From the NCBI RefSeq assembly GCF_001703635.1, contig NZ_LQZT01000001.1, positions 489,146 to 553,145 of the forward strand: 64,000 nucleotides of DNA, read 5' to 3'. The translations under genes and the position numbers were made by a program. The notes below the pieces were generated by a model, which searched no databases, was not told the DNA's origin, and saw nothing but the letters and a program-made list of their open reading frames with translations. Below are positions 44,915 through 52,932 of the stretch, piece by piece (position 1 is the stretch's first letter; each line of letters starts with the position of its first letter). The DNA comes from Parahoeflea olei. Lineage in GTDB: Bacteria > Pseudomonadota > Alphaproteobacteria > Rhizobiales > Rhizobiaceae.

Positions 44915-45735
44915 AACCGCTTCGCCGTTCCGCCAAAGATCTCCCCTTGGTCGGCCGCGCTCAATCCCGCTGCAAACCCTTCCGCCGTCGCGAACCAGGT
45001 CTCGTAATCCGAGGCCAGACGGCAGACCGGCCAGTCGGAGCCCCACATCACCCGCTCTGCCCCGAAGGCCGAAATCACGTGGCTTGCATAGGGGGCGAGA
45101 TCGGCCTCGGTCCACTCCGGCGCGGCTTCGGTGACGAGCCCCGAGAGCTTGCAGCAGGCTCGCGTCTGGTCCGCGATCCGCGCCATGCCGTCGGCCCAGA
45201 CGCGGAAACTCTGCTCGCCATGGCTGCGAATCTGCGGTTTCATGCAGTGGTCGACCACGGCGCGCATGTCCGGATAGCGCTTCAGGAGCTTGAGGAAATT
45301 GTCGAGGTGCCGGGGAAAGCCGAGCGCGTCGAAGGTGAGATCGAAATCGCACAGCGCGCGAAAACCCCATTGCACGTCCTCCCGATGCATCCAGTCGACA
45401 TCGGGAATGTCCTGGATCATCGGCCGCACGCCCTTGAACTTCGGGTGCTTTGACAGACGCTTCAAGGTTTCGAGATCGGAGGGGTTTTCGAAATCCACCC
45501 AGCCGACCACACCCGCCACCGACGGCGTCGCATCGGCGATGCCGAGCATGTATTCGGTCTCGCATACGGTCGCCGCCGCCTGCACCAGCACGGTCGCGCC
45601 GATGCCGCAGGCCTCGAGATGCAGGGCGAGGTCGGATAGCACATAGGGACGGGCGAGGATCGCGTTGTCCATGGGCATCCAGTCATAATCGCCGCGCGCG
45701 GGCTGCCAGAAATGCTGGTGTGAATCGATCCGCAT
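44896..45735 (-). CDS. Amidohydrolase-2 family lactonase (L-fuconolactonase-like)
   Basis: A 279-residue metal-dependent hydrolase of COG3618 type. The metal motif HxH is in DSHQHFW at the N-terminus, further ligands are H in VVDHCMKP and D in WGSDWP. Known members open sugar-acid lactones, for example L-fucono-1,5-lactone. It follows an aldo-keto reductase by ten bases; that pair could oxidise an aldose to its lactone and then open it. GAGGAGG ribosome site fixes the start at 45735. Confidence 0.87.
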   Translation of the reverse strand: MRIDSHQHFWQPARGDYDWMPMDNAILARPYVLSDLALHLEACGIGATVLVQAAATVCETEYMLGIADATPSVAGVVGWVDFENPSDLETLKRLSKHPKFKGVRPMIQDIPDVDWMHREDVQWGFRALCDFDLTFDALGFPRHLDNFLKLLKRYPDMRAVVDHCMKPQIRSHGEQSFRVWADGMARIADQTRACCKLSGLVTEAAPEWTEADLAPYASHVISAFGAERVMWGSDWPVCRLASDYETWFATAEGFAAGLSAADQGEIFGGTAKRFYRLEV

Positions 45736-45745
45736 GCGTCCCTCC

Positions 45746-46780
45746 TCAGCCGTTGACCGGCGCATCGGCGCGCATCAGGCCCTCGGCCTTCAGATCCGCC
45801 CACAGCGCCTGCGGCATCTCCGCGGTCGCGGCCTTGAGATTGGCCTCGACCTCGGCGACACCCTGCCCGCCGGGGATGACCGACACCACCGCCGGATGGC
45901 GCAGCGGAAACTGGAACGCGGCATCGACCATGCGCACGCCATGGCGCTGGCAGACCTTTTCGATCCGCGCCACCTGGTCGAGGATCGCCTGCGGCGCCGG
46001 GTCGTAATTGTAGAAGGCGCCCGGTTTCGGCCCGGTCGCGAGAATGCCGGAATTGTAGGGCCCGCCGATGATCACGCCGATCCCGCGCTGCTCGGCGAGA
46101 GGCAGGAAGCTTTCGAGCGCCTCCTGCTCGAGCAGCGTGTAGCGGCCCGCGAGCAGGAACAAATCGAAATCGCCGCGCTCCGCCATCCATTGGCAGGGCT
46201 GCCATTCGTTAACGCCCGCGCCGAAGGCCGTGATCACGCCCTGATCGCGCAGGTCCACCAGCGCCCGATAGCCGCCGTCCATCAATTCCGCGAGCTTGGC
46301 GTCGAGCGCTTCCTGGCTGCCGTGATTGAAGATATCGAGATCGTGAGCGAACAGGATGTCGATGCGGTCGACCCCGAGCCGTTCGAGCGAGGCTTCGAAC
46401 GAGCGCATCACCCCGTCATAGCTGTAGTCATAGACTTCCTTGCGCGCCGGAACGTCGAAGAACTTGCCGATGCAATCGCGCTCTTCACCCGCCTCGCAGC
46501 GCCTGAGCAGACGCCCGATCTTGGTGGAGAGCACATAGTCGCCGCGCGGTTTTCCGCGCAAGAATCGGTTCATCCGCGTTTCCGCAAGCCCCAGCCCATA
46601 GAGCGGCGCGGTGTCGAAATAGCGCAGGCCCAGATCCCAGGCGCGGGCAAGCACCGCATCGGCCTCCTCCTCGCTGATCGCCCGGTAGAGATTGCCGAGC
46701 GGCGCCGTGCCGAAACCGAGTTCCGTGAAGCTGAGCCCGCCATTGCCGAGCCTGTCCCAATGTCGTGTCTTCAATTGCAT
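45746..46780 (-). CDS. Aldo-keto reductase (D-threo-aldose 1-dehydrogenase / L-fucose dehydrogenase type)
   Basis: A 344-residue aldo-keto reductase. The catalytic tetrad is visible as D and Y in FDTAPLYG, K in LSTKIG and H in LFAHDLD. The pattern is that of the branch holding L-fucose dehydrogenase and pyridoxal 4-dehydrogenase, which oxidise the aldehyde/hemiacetal to a lactone. With the lactonase gene behind it, oxidation of a free aldose such as L-fucose or an L-galactose-like sugar is plausible. GGGAGG ribosome site. Its promoter overlaps the second CTAG palindrome. Confidence 0.88.
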   Translation of the reverse strand: MQLKTRHWDRLGNGGLSFTELGFGTAPLGNLYRAISEEEADAVLARAWDLGLRYFDTAPLYGLGLAETRMNRFLRGKPRGDYVLSTKIGRLLRRCEAGEERDCIGKFFDVPARKEVYDYSYDGVMRSFEASLERLGVDRIDILFAHDLDIFNHGSQEALDAKLAELMDGGYRALVDLRDQGVITAFGAGVNEWQPCQWMAERGDFDLFLLAGRYTLLEQEALESFLPLAEQRGIGVIIGGPYNSGILATGPKPGAFYNYDPAPQAILDQVARIEKVCQRHGVRMVDAAFQFPLRHPAVVSVIPGGQGVAEVEANLKAATAEMPQALWADLKAEGLMRADAPVNG

Positions 46781-46801
46781 CTGCGCCTCCCTGCCTGCTA
46801 A

Positions 46802-46815
46802 CATGCTAGTATAAT
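46802..46815. promoter_or_regulatory. Divergent promoter with CTAG-centred operator, copy 2
   Basis: CATGCTAGTATA (46802-46813) matches the palindrome CATGCTAGCATG at 10 of 12 bases. A perfect plus-strand -10 TATAAT (46810-46815) for the BtpA operon and a minus-strand TATACT (46813-46808) for the reductase operon overlap it, so one bound protein could block both directions. Confidence 0.65.
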
Positions 46816-46868
46816 TGTGGATCGGCTGCATAGTCCCGCCGGGGCCTTGCCGCAAAGGGAGGATTATT

Positions 46869-47681
46869 TTGAGCAATTTCAGGACTGTGTTCGGGCAGAA
46901 GAAGCCCGTGATCGGAATGGTGCATCTGGGGGCGCTGCCGGGTTCGCCTCTGCATGACAGCGAGGCCGGGATCAAAGGGCTGGTCACTGCCGCGCGCGCC
47001 GACCTCACCGCGCTGCAGACCGCCGGCTTCGACGCCATCATGTTCGGCAACGAGAACGACCGGCCTTACGAATTTGCGGTCGATACCGCGTCCACCGCAA
47101 CGATGGCCTATGTGATCGGCCAGCTCCGCAACGAGATCACCGTGCCCTTCGGCGTCAATGTGCTCTGGGACCCGATGAGCACCATCGCGCTTGCGGCTGC
47201 GACCGGCGCCCAGTTTGTGCGCGAGATCTTCACCGGCACCTATGCGAGCGACATGGGTCCCTGGACGCCCGACGCCGGCAAGGCCATGCGCTACCGCGAC
47301 CGGCTGGGCCGGCGCGATCTTGCCATGCTCTACAATGTCTCGGCGGAATTCGCCGACAGCCTCGACCGCCGGCCGCTCTCCGACCGCGCCCGCAGCGCAG
47401 TGTTTTCCTCCATCCCCGACGCCGTTCTCGTGTCCGGCCAGATCACCGGCGAGGCGGCGGCGCTGTCGGATCTCGAAGCGGTCAAGAAGGTGCTGCCGAA
47501 CACGCCCGTGCTCGCCAATACCGGCGTCAAGCATGCCACCATCGCCGATATCCTCTCGATAGCCGACGGCTGCGTCATCGGCTCGGCACTGAAGATCGAC
47601 GGCGACACCTGGAAGGCGATCGACCCGAACCGCGCCCAGGACCTGATGGACCGGGCCCGCGCCGCGCGGGGGGGCGCGTGA
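46869..47681 (+). CDS. BtpA/SgcQ family TIM-barrel protein
   Basis: A 270-residue protein of the BtpA family. The conserved opening VIGMVHLGALPGSP, the MFGNENDRPY loop and FVREIFTGTYASDMG are family hallmarks; the fold is a TIM barrel. BtpA affects photosystem I in cyanobacteria and SgcQ lies in the uncharacterised sgc sugar cluster of E. coli; no reaction is firmly established. The TTG start at 46869 is set by GGGAGG six bases before. First gene of a four-gene operon with an M42 peptidase, an FGGY kinase and an SIS protein. Confidence 0.87.
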   Translation: MSNFRTVFGQKKPVIGMVHLGALPGSPLHDSEAGIKGLVTAARADLTALQTAGFDAIMFGNENDRPYEFAVDTASTATMAYVIGQLRNEITVPFGVNVLWDPMSTIALAAATGAQFVREIFTGTYASDMGPWTPDAGKAMRYRDRLGRRDLAMLYNVSAEFADSLDRRPLSDRARSAVFSSIPDAVLVSGQITGEAAALSDLEAVKKVLPNTPVLANTGVKHATIADILSIADGCVIGSALKIDGDTWKAIDPNRAQDLMDRARAARGGA

Positions 47682-48778
47682 TGCGCGACAGGCTGCGCAG
47701 GGAACTCGCCGACCTGATGATGATCCCCGGCCTTTCCGGCCACGAGGAACGGGTTGCGCGCTACATCCGTGACCGGCTCTCGGAGGCCGGTATCGAAAGC
47801 CGCGTCGACCGCATGGGCAATGTGATTGCCACGCTTGAGGGTGATGCTGCCGCCCCGTCGGTGATGATCTTCACTCACATGGACCAGTTGGGCTTCTTCG
47901 TGCGAAAGATCGAGGCCGACGGGCTGATCCGGGTCGAGCGCATGGGCGGCGTGTCCGAGCGCGCGATGGCGGCGCAGGCGGTGACGCTGTGTGTCGGCGA
48001 AACCCGCGACGTGCCGGGCATCATCATCAACAAGGCGCATCACGCCACCACACCCGACGAGAAATACAAGGTGCTGACCGCGCCGGAGATCCTGATCGAC
48101 ACCGGCCACGGATCGAAACAGGCGGTGGAGGCGGCGGGCATCCGCATCGGCACCCCGGTGGTCTATCAGTCCCGCGTCATCGAACTTGCCGGTGATCGTG
48201 TGGCCGGCACCTCGGTCGACGACCGTGCGGGATGCGCGGCGCTGCTTGAGATCGCCTGCGGTTTGGCGAAGGGCGGCAGGGCACGCCCCACCGTGCATGT
48301 GGTGTTCAGCGTGCAGGAGGAGTTCAACCTGCGCGGCGCGCTGGTGGCGGCCCAGACGCTCAAGCCCGATATCGCTATCCAGATCGACCTGATGCTCGCC
48401 ACCGACACGCCGGAGCTTGCGGACCGCGGCGAGATGCGGCTCGGCGGCGGCCCCGGCATCAGCCTCTATTCCTTCCATGGCCGCGGAACGCTCAACGGTG
48501 TGATCCCGCATCCTGCGCTGGTCGACCTGTTCGAGCGCACCGCCGACAAGCTTTCGATGCCGCTCCAGCGCTCGGCGCAGGTGGGGGTTTTGACCGATCT
48601 CTCCTATGTCCAACTGGTGGGCGAAGGCGTGGCCTCGATCGATATCGGCTTTCCGATGCGCCATTCGCACTCGACGGTCGAATGCTGCGACCTCGCCGAT
48701 CTCGAAGCCATGGCGCAACTCGCCGTCGCGGCCATCACGGGCATCGGCTCCGATTTCAAACTGACGCGGGAGACCTGA
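47681..48778 (+). CDS. M42-family metallopeptidase-like protein (SgcX-like)
   Basis: A 365-residue protein of the M42 glutamyl aminopeptidase/endoglucanase-like family. Metal ligands look complete: H66 in THMDQLG, D in SVDDRAG, the EE pair in VQEEFNLRG, D in LATDTPE and H in MRHSHSTVE. It should be a dodecameric zinc or cobalt aminopeptidase or a related hydrolase. It starts in a TGATG overlap with the BtpA gene. In E. coli the homologues sgcX and sgcQ are likewise neighbours in a sugar cluster, which suggests a role on a glycosyl or aminoacyl-sugar compound rather than general peptide breakdown. Confidence 0.88.
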   Translation: MRDRLRRELADLMMIPGLSGHEERVARYIRDRLSEAGIESRVDRMGNVIATLEGDAAAPSVMIFTHMDQLGFFVRKIEADGLIRVERMGGVSERAMAAQAVTLCVGETRDVPGIIINKAHHATTPDEKYKVLTAPEILIDTGHGSKQAVEAAGIRIGTPVVYQSRVIELAGDRVAGTSVDDRAGCAALLEIACGLAKGGRARPTVHVVFSVQEEFNLRGALVAAQTLKPDIAIQIDLMLATDTPELADRGEMRLGGGPGISLYSFHGRGTLNGVIPHPALVDLFERTADKLSMPLQRSAQVGVLTDLSYVQLVGEGVASIDIGFPMRHSHSTVECCDLADLEAMAQLAVAAITGIGSDFKLTRET

Positions 48779-48779
48779 G

Positions 48780-50273
48780 ATGGGCTACACGCTCGGCGTC
48801 GATATCGGAACCTTCGAATCCAAGGGCGTGCTGGTCGAGGACGGCGGCCGCATCGTCGCGCAGGCCGCCCGCGCCCACGAAATGATCGTGCCCCGCGCCG
48901 GCTGGGCCGAGCACCGCGCCGAGGAAGACTGGTGGGGCGATTTCGTCTTCATCACCCGCAAGCTCATCTCCGAAACCGGCATCGATGCCGCCGAGATCCG
49001 TGCGGTGGCGACTTCGGCGATCGGCCCCTGCATGCTCCCCGTTGACGGCAACGGCACGCCGCTGATCAACGGCGTGCTTTACGGCGTCGACACGCGGGCA
49101 GGCAAGGAGATCGAGGAACTCAATGCCGCAATCGGCCCGGACACGATCCTCGACCGCTGCGGCAATGCGCTCACATCGCAATCGGTCGGCCCGAAGATCC
49201 TCTGGTTCAGGCGCAACCATCCCGACCTCTGGGCAAAGACCGCCAAGATCCTGACCTCGACCAGTTACCTGACTTACAGGCTCACCGGGGCCTACGCGAT
49301 CGACCATTACACGGCGGCGAATTTTTCCCCGCTCTATGACATCGCCCAACAGGACTGGTGCTTCGACCTCGCCGACATCTGCGGGCCGGAGATGTTGCCG
49401 AAGCTGATGTGGACGACCGAGATTGCCGGCCATGTCACCGCAGAGGCGGCCCGCGAGACCGGTTTGGCCGAGGGCACGCCCGTCACCTGCGGCACCATCG
49501 ATGCGGCGGCTGAAGCCGTCAGCGTCGGCGTCCGCGGCTCCGGCGACATGATGATGATGTATGGCTCCACCATCTTCATCATCCTGCTCTCAGACAGGCG
49601 GCTGTCCGATCCGCGGCTCTGGCATGCGCCATGGCTGTTTGAAGGCGAGCACGCGGCGATGGCGGGGCTTGCGACCTCCGGCACGCTGACCCACTGGTTC
49701 CGAGACCAGTTCGCCCGCGAACTCGAGCGCGACGAAGCCTTCCAGGTTCTGGCGCGCGAGGCGGAAGCCTCTCCGCCCGGCGCGAAGGGACTGATCTGCC
49801 TGCCCTATTTTTCTGGCGAGCGCACGCCGATCCACGACGCGCGCGCCAAGGGCACCTTTTTCGGCCTCGACCTGACCCACTCCCGCGGCGACATGTACCG
49901 CGCGGTGCTCGAAGGCATCGCCTCGGCCACGCGCCATATCGCCGACACCTATGCCGAGGCGGGGCAGAAGCCCGCGCGCGTGCTCGCCGTCGGCGGCGGC
50001 ACCAAGAACAGGCTGTGGCTCAAGGCGACGTCGGACCTCTCGGGCCTCGACCAGATCGTCTCAGCCGTCACCATCGGCGCCTCCTATGGCGACGCCTTTC
50101 TCGCGGCCCTCGCCGTGGGCCAGGCGGACCCGGACAATATCGCCACATGGAATCCGGCGGAGGAAACCATCAAGGCCGAGCCCCATCCCGCCTATGCCCG
50201 GCAGTATCCGCTGTTCCTGAAACTCTATCAGCAGACCCGGGAGATCATGGCGGCGCTGGAGGCGGACCGATGA
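48780..50273 (+). CDS. FGGY-family carbohydrate kinase
   Basis: A 497-residue sugar kinase of the xylulokinase/ribulokinase/glycerol kinase class. The phosphate-1 motif is GVDIGT (6-11), the catalytic aspartate is probably in GTIDAAAEA, and the C-terminal adenosine motif is AVGGGTKNRLW. It would phosphorylate a ketose, sugar alcohol or sugar acid imported by the regulon's ABC transporter. One base separates it from the M42 stop, and the SIS gene overlaps its end as ATGA. Confidence 0.9.
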   Translation: MGYTLGVDIGTFESKGVLVEDGGRIVAQAARAHEMIVPRAGWAEHRAEEDWWGDFVFITRKLISETGIDAAEIRAVATSAIGPCMLPVDGNGTPLINGVLYGVDTRAGKEIEELNAAIGPDTILDRCGNALTSQSVGPKILWFRRNHPDLWAKTAKILTSTSYLTYRLTGAYAIDHYTAANFSPLYDIAQQDWCFDLADICGPEMLPKLMWTTEIAGHVTAEAARETGLAEGTPVTCGTIDAAAEAVSVGVRGSGDMMMMYGSTIFIILLSDRRLSDPRLWHAPWLFEGEHAAMAGLATSGTLTHWFRDQFARELERDEAFQVLAREAEASPPGAKGLICLPYFSGERTPIHDARAKGTFFGLDLTHSRGDMYRAVLEGIASATRHIADTYAEAGQKPARVLAVGGGTKNRLWLKATSDLSGLDQIVSAVTIGASYGDAFLAALAVGQADPDNIATWNPAEETIKAEPHPAYARQYPLFLKLYQQTREIMAALEADR

Positions 50274-50815
50274 GGGATTTCGACACAGCCTTGTCTGAAC
50301 TCGGGGCCGTGCTCGACGCCATGGACATCGGCGAGATCGAGCGCGCGGTGGAGATGATTGCGGAAGCGGGCACGATCGTTGCCTATGGCTGCGGCCGCGA
50401 GGGACTGCAGGTGCAGGGCTTCGTCATGCGGCTGTTTCATCTGGGCCTCACCGCCTCGATGCAGGGCGCGATGACCACGCCGCCGCTCGGCCCGGGCGAT
50501 CTGTTCCTCTGTTCGGCAGGTCCCGGCGAACTTTCGACCGTGAGCGCGCTCATGGGCGTGGCCCGCAAGGCCGGCGCGAAAATCCTGTTCCTGACCGCCG
50601 AGCCTGGTTGCACGGCGGCGAAGGAAGCCGACCATGTGCTCGCCATCCCCGCGCAGACCATGGCGCGCGACGTGGGCGGTGCATCGATTCTGCCGATGGG
50701 CTCGGTCTATGAAGGCGCGCTGTTCGTGCTGTTCGAGATCATGGTGCTCAAGCTCAGGGACCGGCTCGGCGAAACCAGCGAGACGATGCGCGCGCGGCAC
50801 ACCAACATGGAATAG
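50270..50815 (+). CDS. SIS-domain sugar phosphate isomerase (HxlB-like)
   Basis: A 181-residue single SIS-domain protein. AYGCGREGLQVQGFVMRLFHLG closely follows the pattern of 6-phospho-3-hexuloisomerase (HxlB), and FLCSAGPGELST is the phosphate-binding loop (the usual SGSGET serine/threonine positions are changed to SAGPGE). It should isomerise a phosphorylated ketose made by the kinase encoded before it. Last gene of the operon, five bases from the converging permease. Confidence 0.87.
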   Translation: MRDFDTALSELGAVLDAMDIGEIERAVEMIAEAGTIVAYGCGREGLQVQGFVMRLFHLGLTASMQGAMTTPPLGPGDLFLCSAGPGELSTVSALMGVARKAGAKILFLTAEPGCTAAKEADHVLAIPAQTMARDVGGASILPMGSVYEGALFVLFEIMVLKLRDRLGETSETMRARHTNME

Positions 50816-50820
50816 GCCCG

Positions 50821-51738
50821 CTATTTCACCGCGCCCGCAGCCATGCCCTTGATGATGTAGCGTTCGAGCACGATGCCGATCGCGATCAGCGGCAGGATCG
50901 CGGCAAAGGACAGCGCGGCCATCGACCACCAGCTGATACCCTGGCTGCCGGTCTGGCTCGCCACCATCACCGGCAGCGTATTGGCGTGGGTCGAGGTCAG
51001 AAGGGCCGCGAAGAAATACTCGTTCCAGGTCAGCACCAGCGACAGGATGAAGGCCGCGACCATGCCCGGCAGCGCGATCGGCAGCACGATGGTCGTGAAC
51101 GCGCCCCAGATCGACAACCCGTCGACCAGCGCCGCCTCCTCGAGCTCCTTGGGGATACCCGCGAACTGGTCGCGCATGATCCAGATGACGATCGGCAGCA
51201 CCGTGAGCGTGTAAAGCAGGATCAGGCCGATCCGCGTGTCGAGCAGCGCGAGCGCCTTGTAGAGCACCAGGAACGGCAGCGCCAGGACCACCGGCGGCAG
51301 GATCAGCTGGCTCAGGAAGAAGAAGGAAATGTCGGAATTGCGCATGAAGCCGAAGCGGTAGGAAAAGCGCGACAGCCCGTAAGCCGCGAGCGAACCCAGG
51401 AACACGGCCAGCGCCGAAGAGCAAAGCGCGGCGATCGCCGAATTGAAGAAGCGCTTCAGGAACTCCTCGCGCACCGTGGATTCGGCGCCGATGGTTTCGG
51501 GCGAGAGGCCCAGCGAGCGCCAGCCGAGCCATTTCGGGGTGTAGTCCCAGAACGGGATCAGGTTGCCGCGCATCACGTCCGGCGCCATCTTGAACGAGGT
51601 GGTGATCGTCCAGTAGATCGGAAACAGGCAGATGATCGCCCAGATGATCAGCGCGCCATAGAGCGCCACGCGGGTCGAGAACCATTTGACCCGGGTCGCG
51701 CGGTCGGCGGGGCTGTCGTAGAAGATCTGCTCGCTCAT
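50821..51738 (-). CDS. Sugar ABC transporter permease (MalG type)
   Basis: A 305-residue membrane permease with about six hydrophobic segments and the coupling motif around PKELEEAALVDGLSIWGAF. It pairs with the MalF-type permease upstream in the operon. The gene ends five bases from the SIS gene, with no room for a terminator between the converging units. It belongs to the regulon's own transporter together with the ATPase at 54807. Confidence 0.92.
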   Translation of the reverse strand: MSEQIFYDSPADRATRVKWFSTRVALYGALIIWAIICLFPIYWTITTSFKMAPDVMRGNLIPFWDYTPKWLGWRSLGLSPETIGAESTVREEFLKRFFNSAIAALCSSALAVFLGSLAAYGLSRFSYRFGFMRNSDISFFFLSQLILPPVVLALPFLVLYKALALLDTRIGLILLYTLTVLPIVIWIMRDQFAGIPKELEEAALVDGLSIWGAFTTIVLPIALPGMVAAFILSLVLTWNEYFFAALLTSTHANTLPVMVASQTGSQGISWWSMAALSFAAILPLIAIGIVLERYIIKGMAAGAVK

Positions 51739-51757
51739 GGTCGTCTTCCCTTCCCGC

Positions 51758-52864
51758 TCAGTACCGCGGCCGCGCCCAGCGATCGGTCAGCTTCATGACG
51801 ATCGTGATCGCGATCACGATCAGCACCAGATAGACCATCGCCAGCAGCGTGCCGTATCCCACGTTCGAGCGGTCGCGGTATTCGCGGAAGATGAAGCTCG
51901 TCACGCTGTCGGTCGCGCCGCCGGGGCCGCCGGCGGTCACGTTGATGATGATGTCGGCCAGCTTCAGCTTGAAGATGATGCGGATCAGGATCACCGTGAT
52001 CGACACCGGCAGCATCAGCGGAAACGTGACTTCCCAAAAGCCGCGCCAGGCGCGGGCGCCGTCCACCTTGGCGGCCTCCTGGATGTCCTTCGGGATCGCC
52101 TGCAGTCCGGCCAGGATCATGATCATCATGAACGGGATATAGGTCCAGGCGTCCATCACCATGATCGTCAGCCGCGCCATCTCGGGCGTGCCGAAGAAGG
52201 AGGGGTTCTCCCAGCCGAGTTCGCGTGCGAGCCGGGCCAATGGCCCGAAGCGGGCCTCCAGCATCGACTTGCCGATCATCCAGCTCACCGCCACCGGCGA
52301 GAGCATCAGCGGCATCAGGAAGGCCACACGAAAGAACTTGCGCGCCCTAATCTGCGAATTGAGCATCAGCGCCAGCCCGAAGGCGATCGCGTATTCGACG
52401 ATGATGGCGAGCGTGTAGCGCACCATGTTGGCGAGCGCATTCCAGTAGAAATCGTCGCGCCACATCTGGCGCATATTGTCGAGACCGTTGAAGGTCCGAC
52501 CGGTCGGCGAAGACAGGTTCCAGTCCGAAAACGCGATCACCAGCCCGAACAGGAGCGGGAACACCACCATGGAGATGACGAACAGCGCCGCCGGCAGCAC
52601 GAACAGCACGCGCTTGCCGCGTTCGCCGCGGATGAGCACTTGGCCCCAGCACAGGCACACCGCCCACAGCACATAGGCGTAGAGCGTGGGCCGCCAGTTG
52701 GCGAAGCCGAAATCCATGCGGCCCGCTTCCTGCAGCGCCTGCAGCCCGGCGGTCACCGCCATCACCAGCGCGGAACCCCAGATCAGGGCACGGCCAAGCG
52801 CAATCCGGCGCTCGGAAAGATTGTCATTGGTGACAACGTGAAGGAAATCGCCCTGATCAGCCAC
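51758..52864 (-). CDS. Sugar ABC transporter permease (MalF type) with extra N-terminal helices
   Basis: A 368-residue membrane permease. The coupling motif is PKDIQEAAKVDGARAWRGF. Before the usual six-helix core it has about 90 extra residues with two or three more hydrophobic segments (around residues 25-45 and 60-78), as in the longer MalF-like proteins. It lies between the binding-protein gene, separated by a strong hairpin, and the MalG-type gene. Confidence 0.92.
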   Translation of the reverse strand: MADQGDFLHVVTNDNLSERRIALGRALIWGSALVMAVTAGLQALQEAGRMDFGFANWRPTLYAYVLWAVCLCWGQVLIRGERGKRVLFVLPAALFVISMVVFPLLFGLVIAFSDWNLSSPTGRTFNGLDNMRQMWRDDFYWNALANMVRYTLAIIVEYAIAFGLALMLNSQIRARKFFRVAFLMPLMLSPVAVSWMIGKSMLEARFGPLARLARELGWENPSFFGTPEMARLTIMVMDAWTYIPFMMIMILAGLQAIPKDIQEAAKVDGARAWRGFWEVTFPLMLPVSITVILIRIIFKLKLADIIINVTAGGPGGATDSVTSFIFREYRDRSNVGYGTLLAMVYLVLIVIAITIVMKLTDRWARPRY

Positions 52865-52889
52865 TTGCGGATATCCCGAATTGCAGGAC

Positions 52890-52916
52890 GGCGCCGGCGG
52901 TCCTGCCGCCGGCGCC
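52890..52916 (-). repeat. Strong hairpin between binding-protein and permease genes
   Basis: GGCGCCGGCGG and CCGCCGGCGCC form a perfect 11-base GC stem with a 5-base loop, 16 bases after the binding-protein stop on the minus strand. It should stabilise the upstream message or attenuate transcription into the permease genes. Confidence 0.7.
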
Positions 52917-52932
52917 GAGGTTGGTCACCCGG

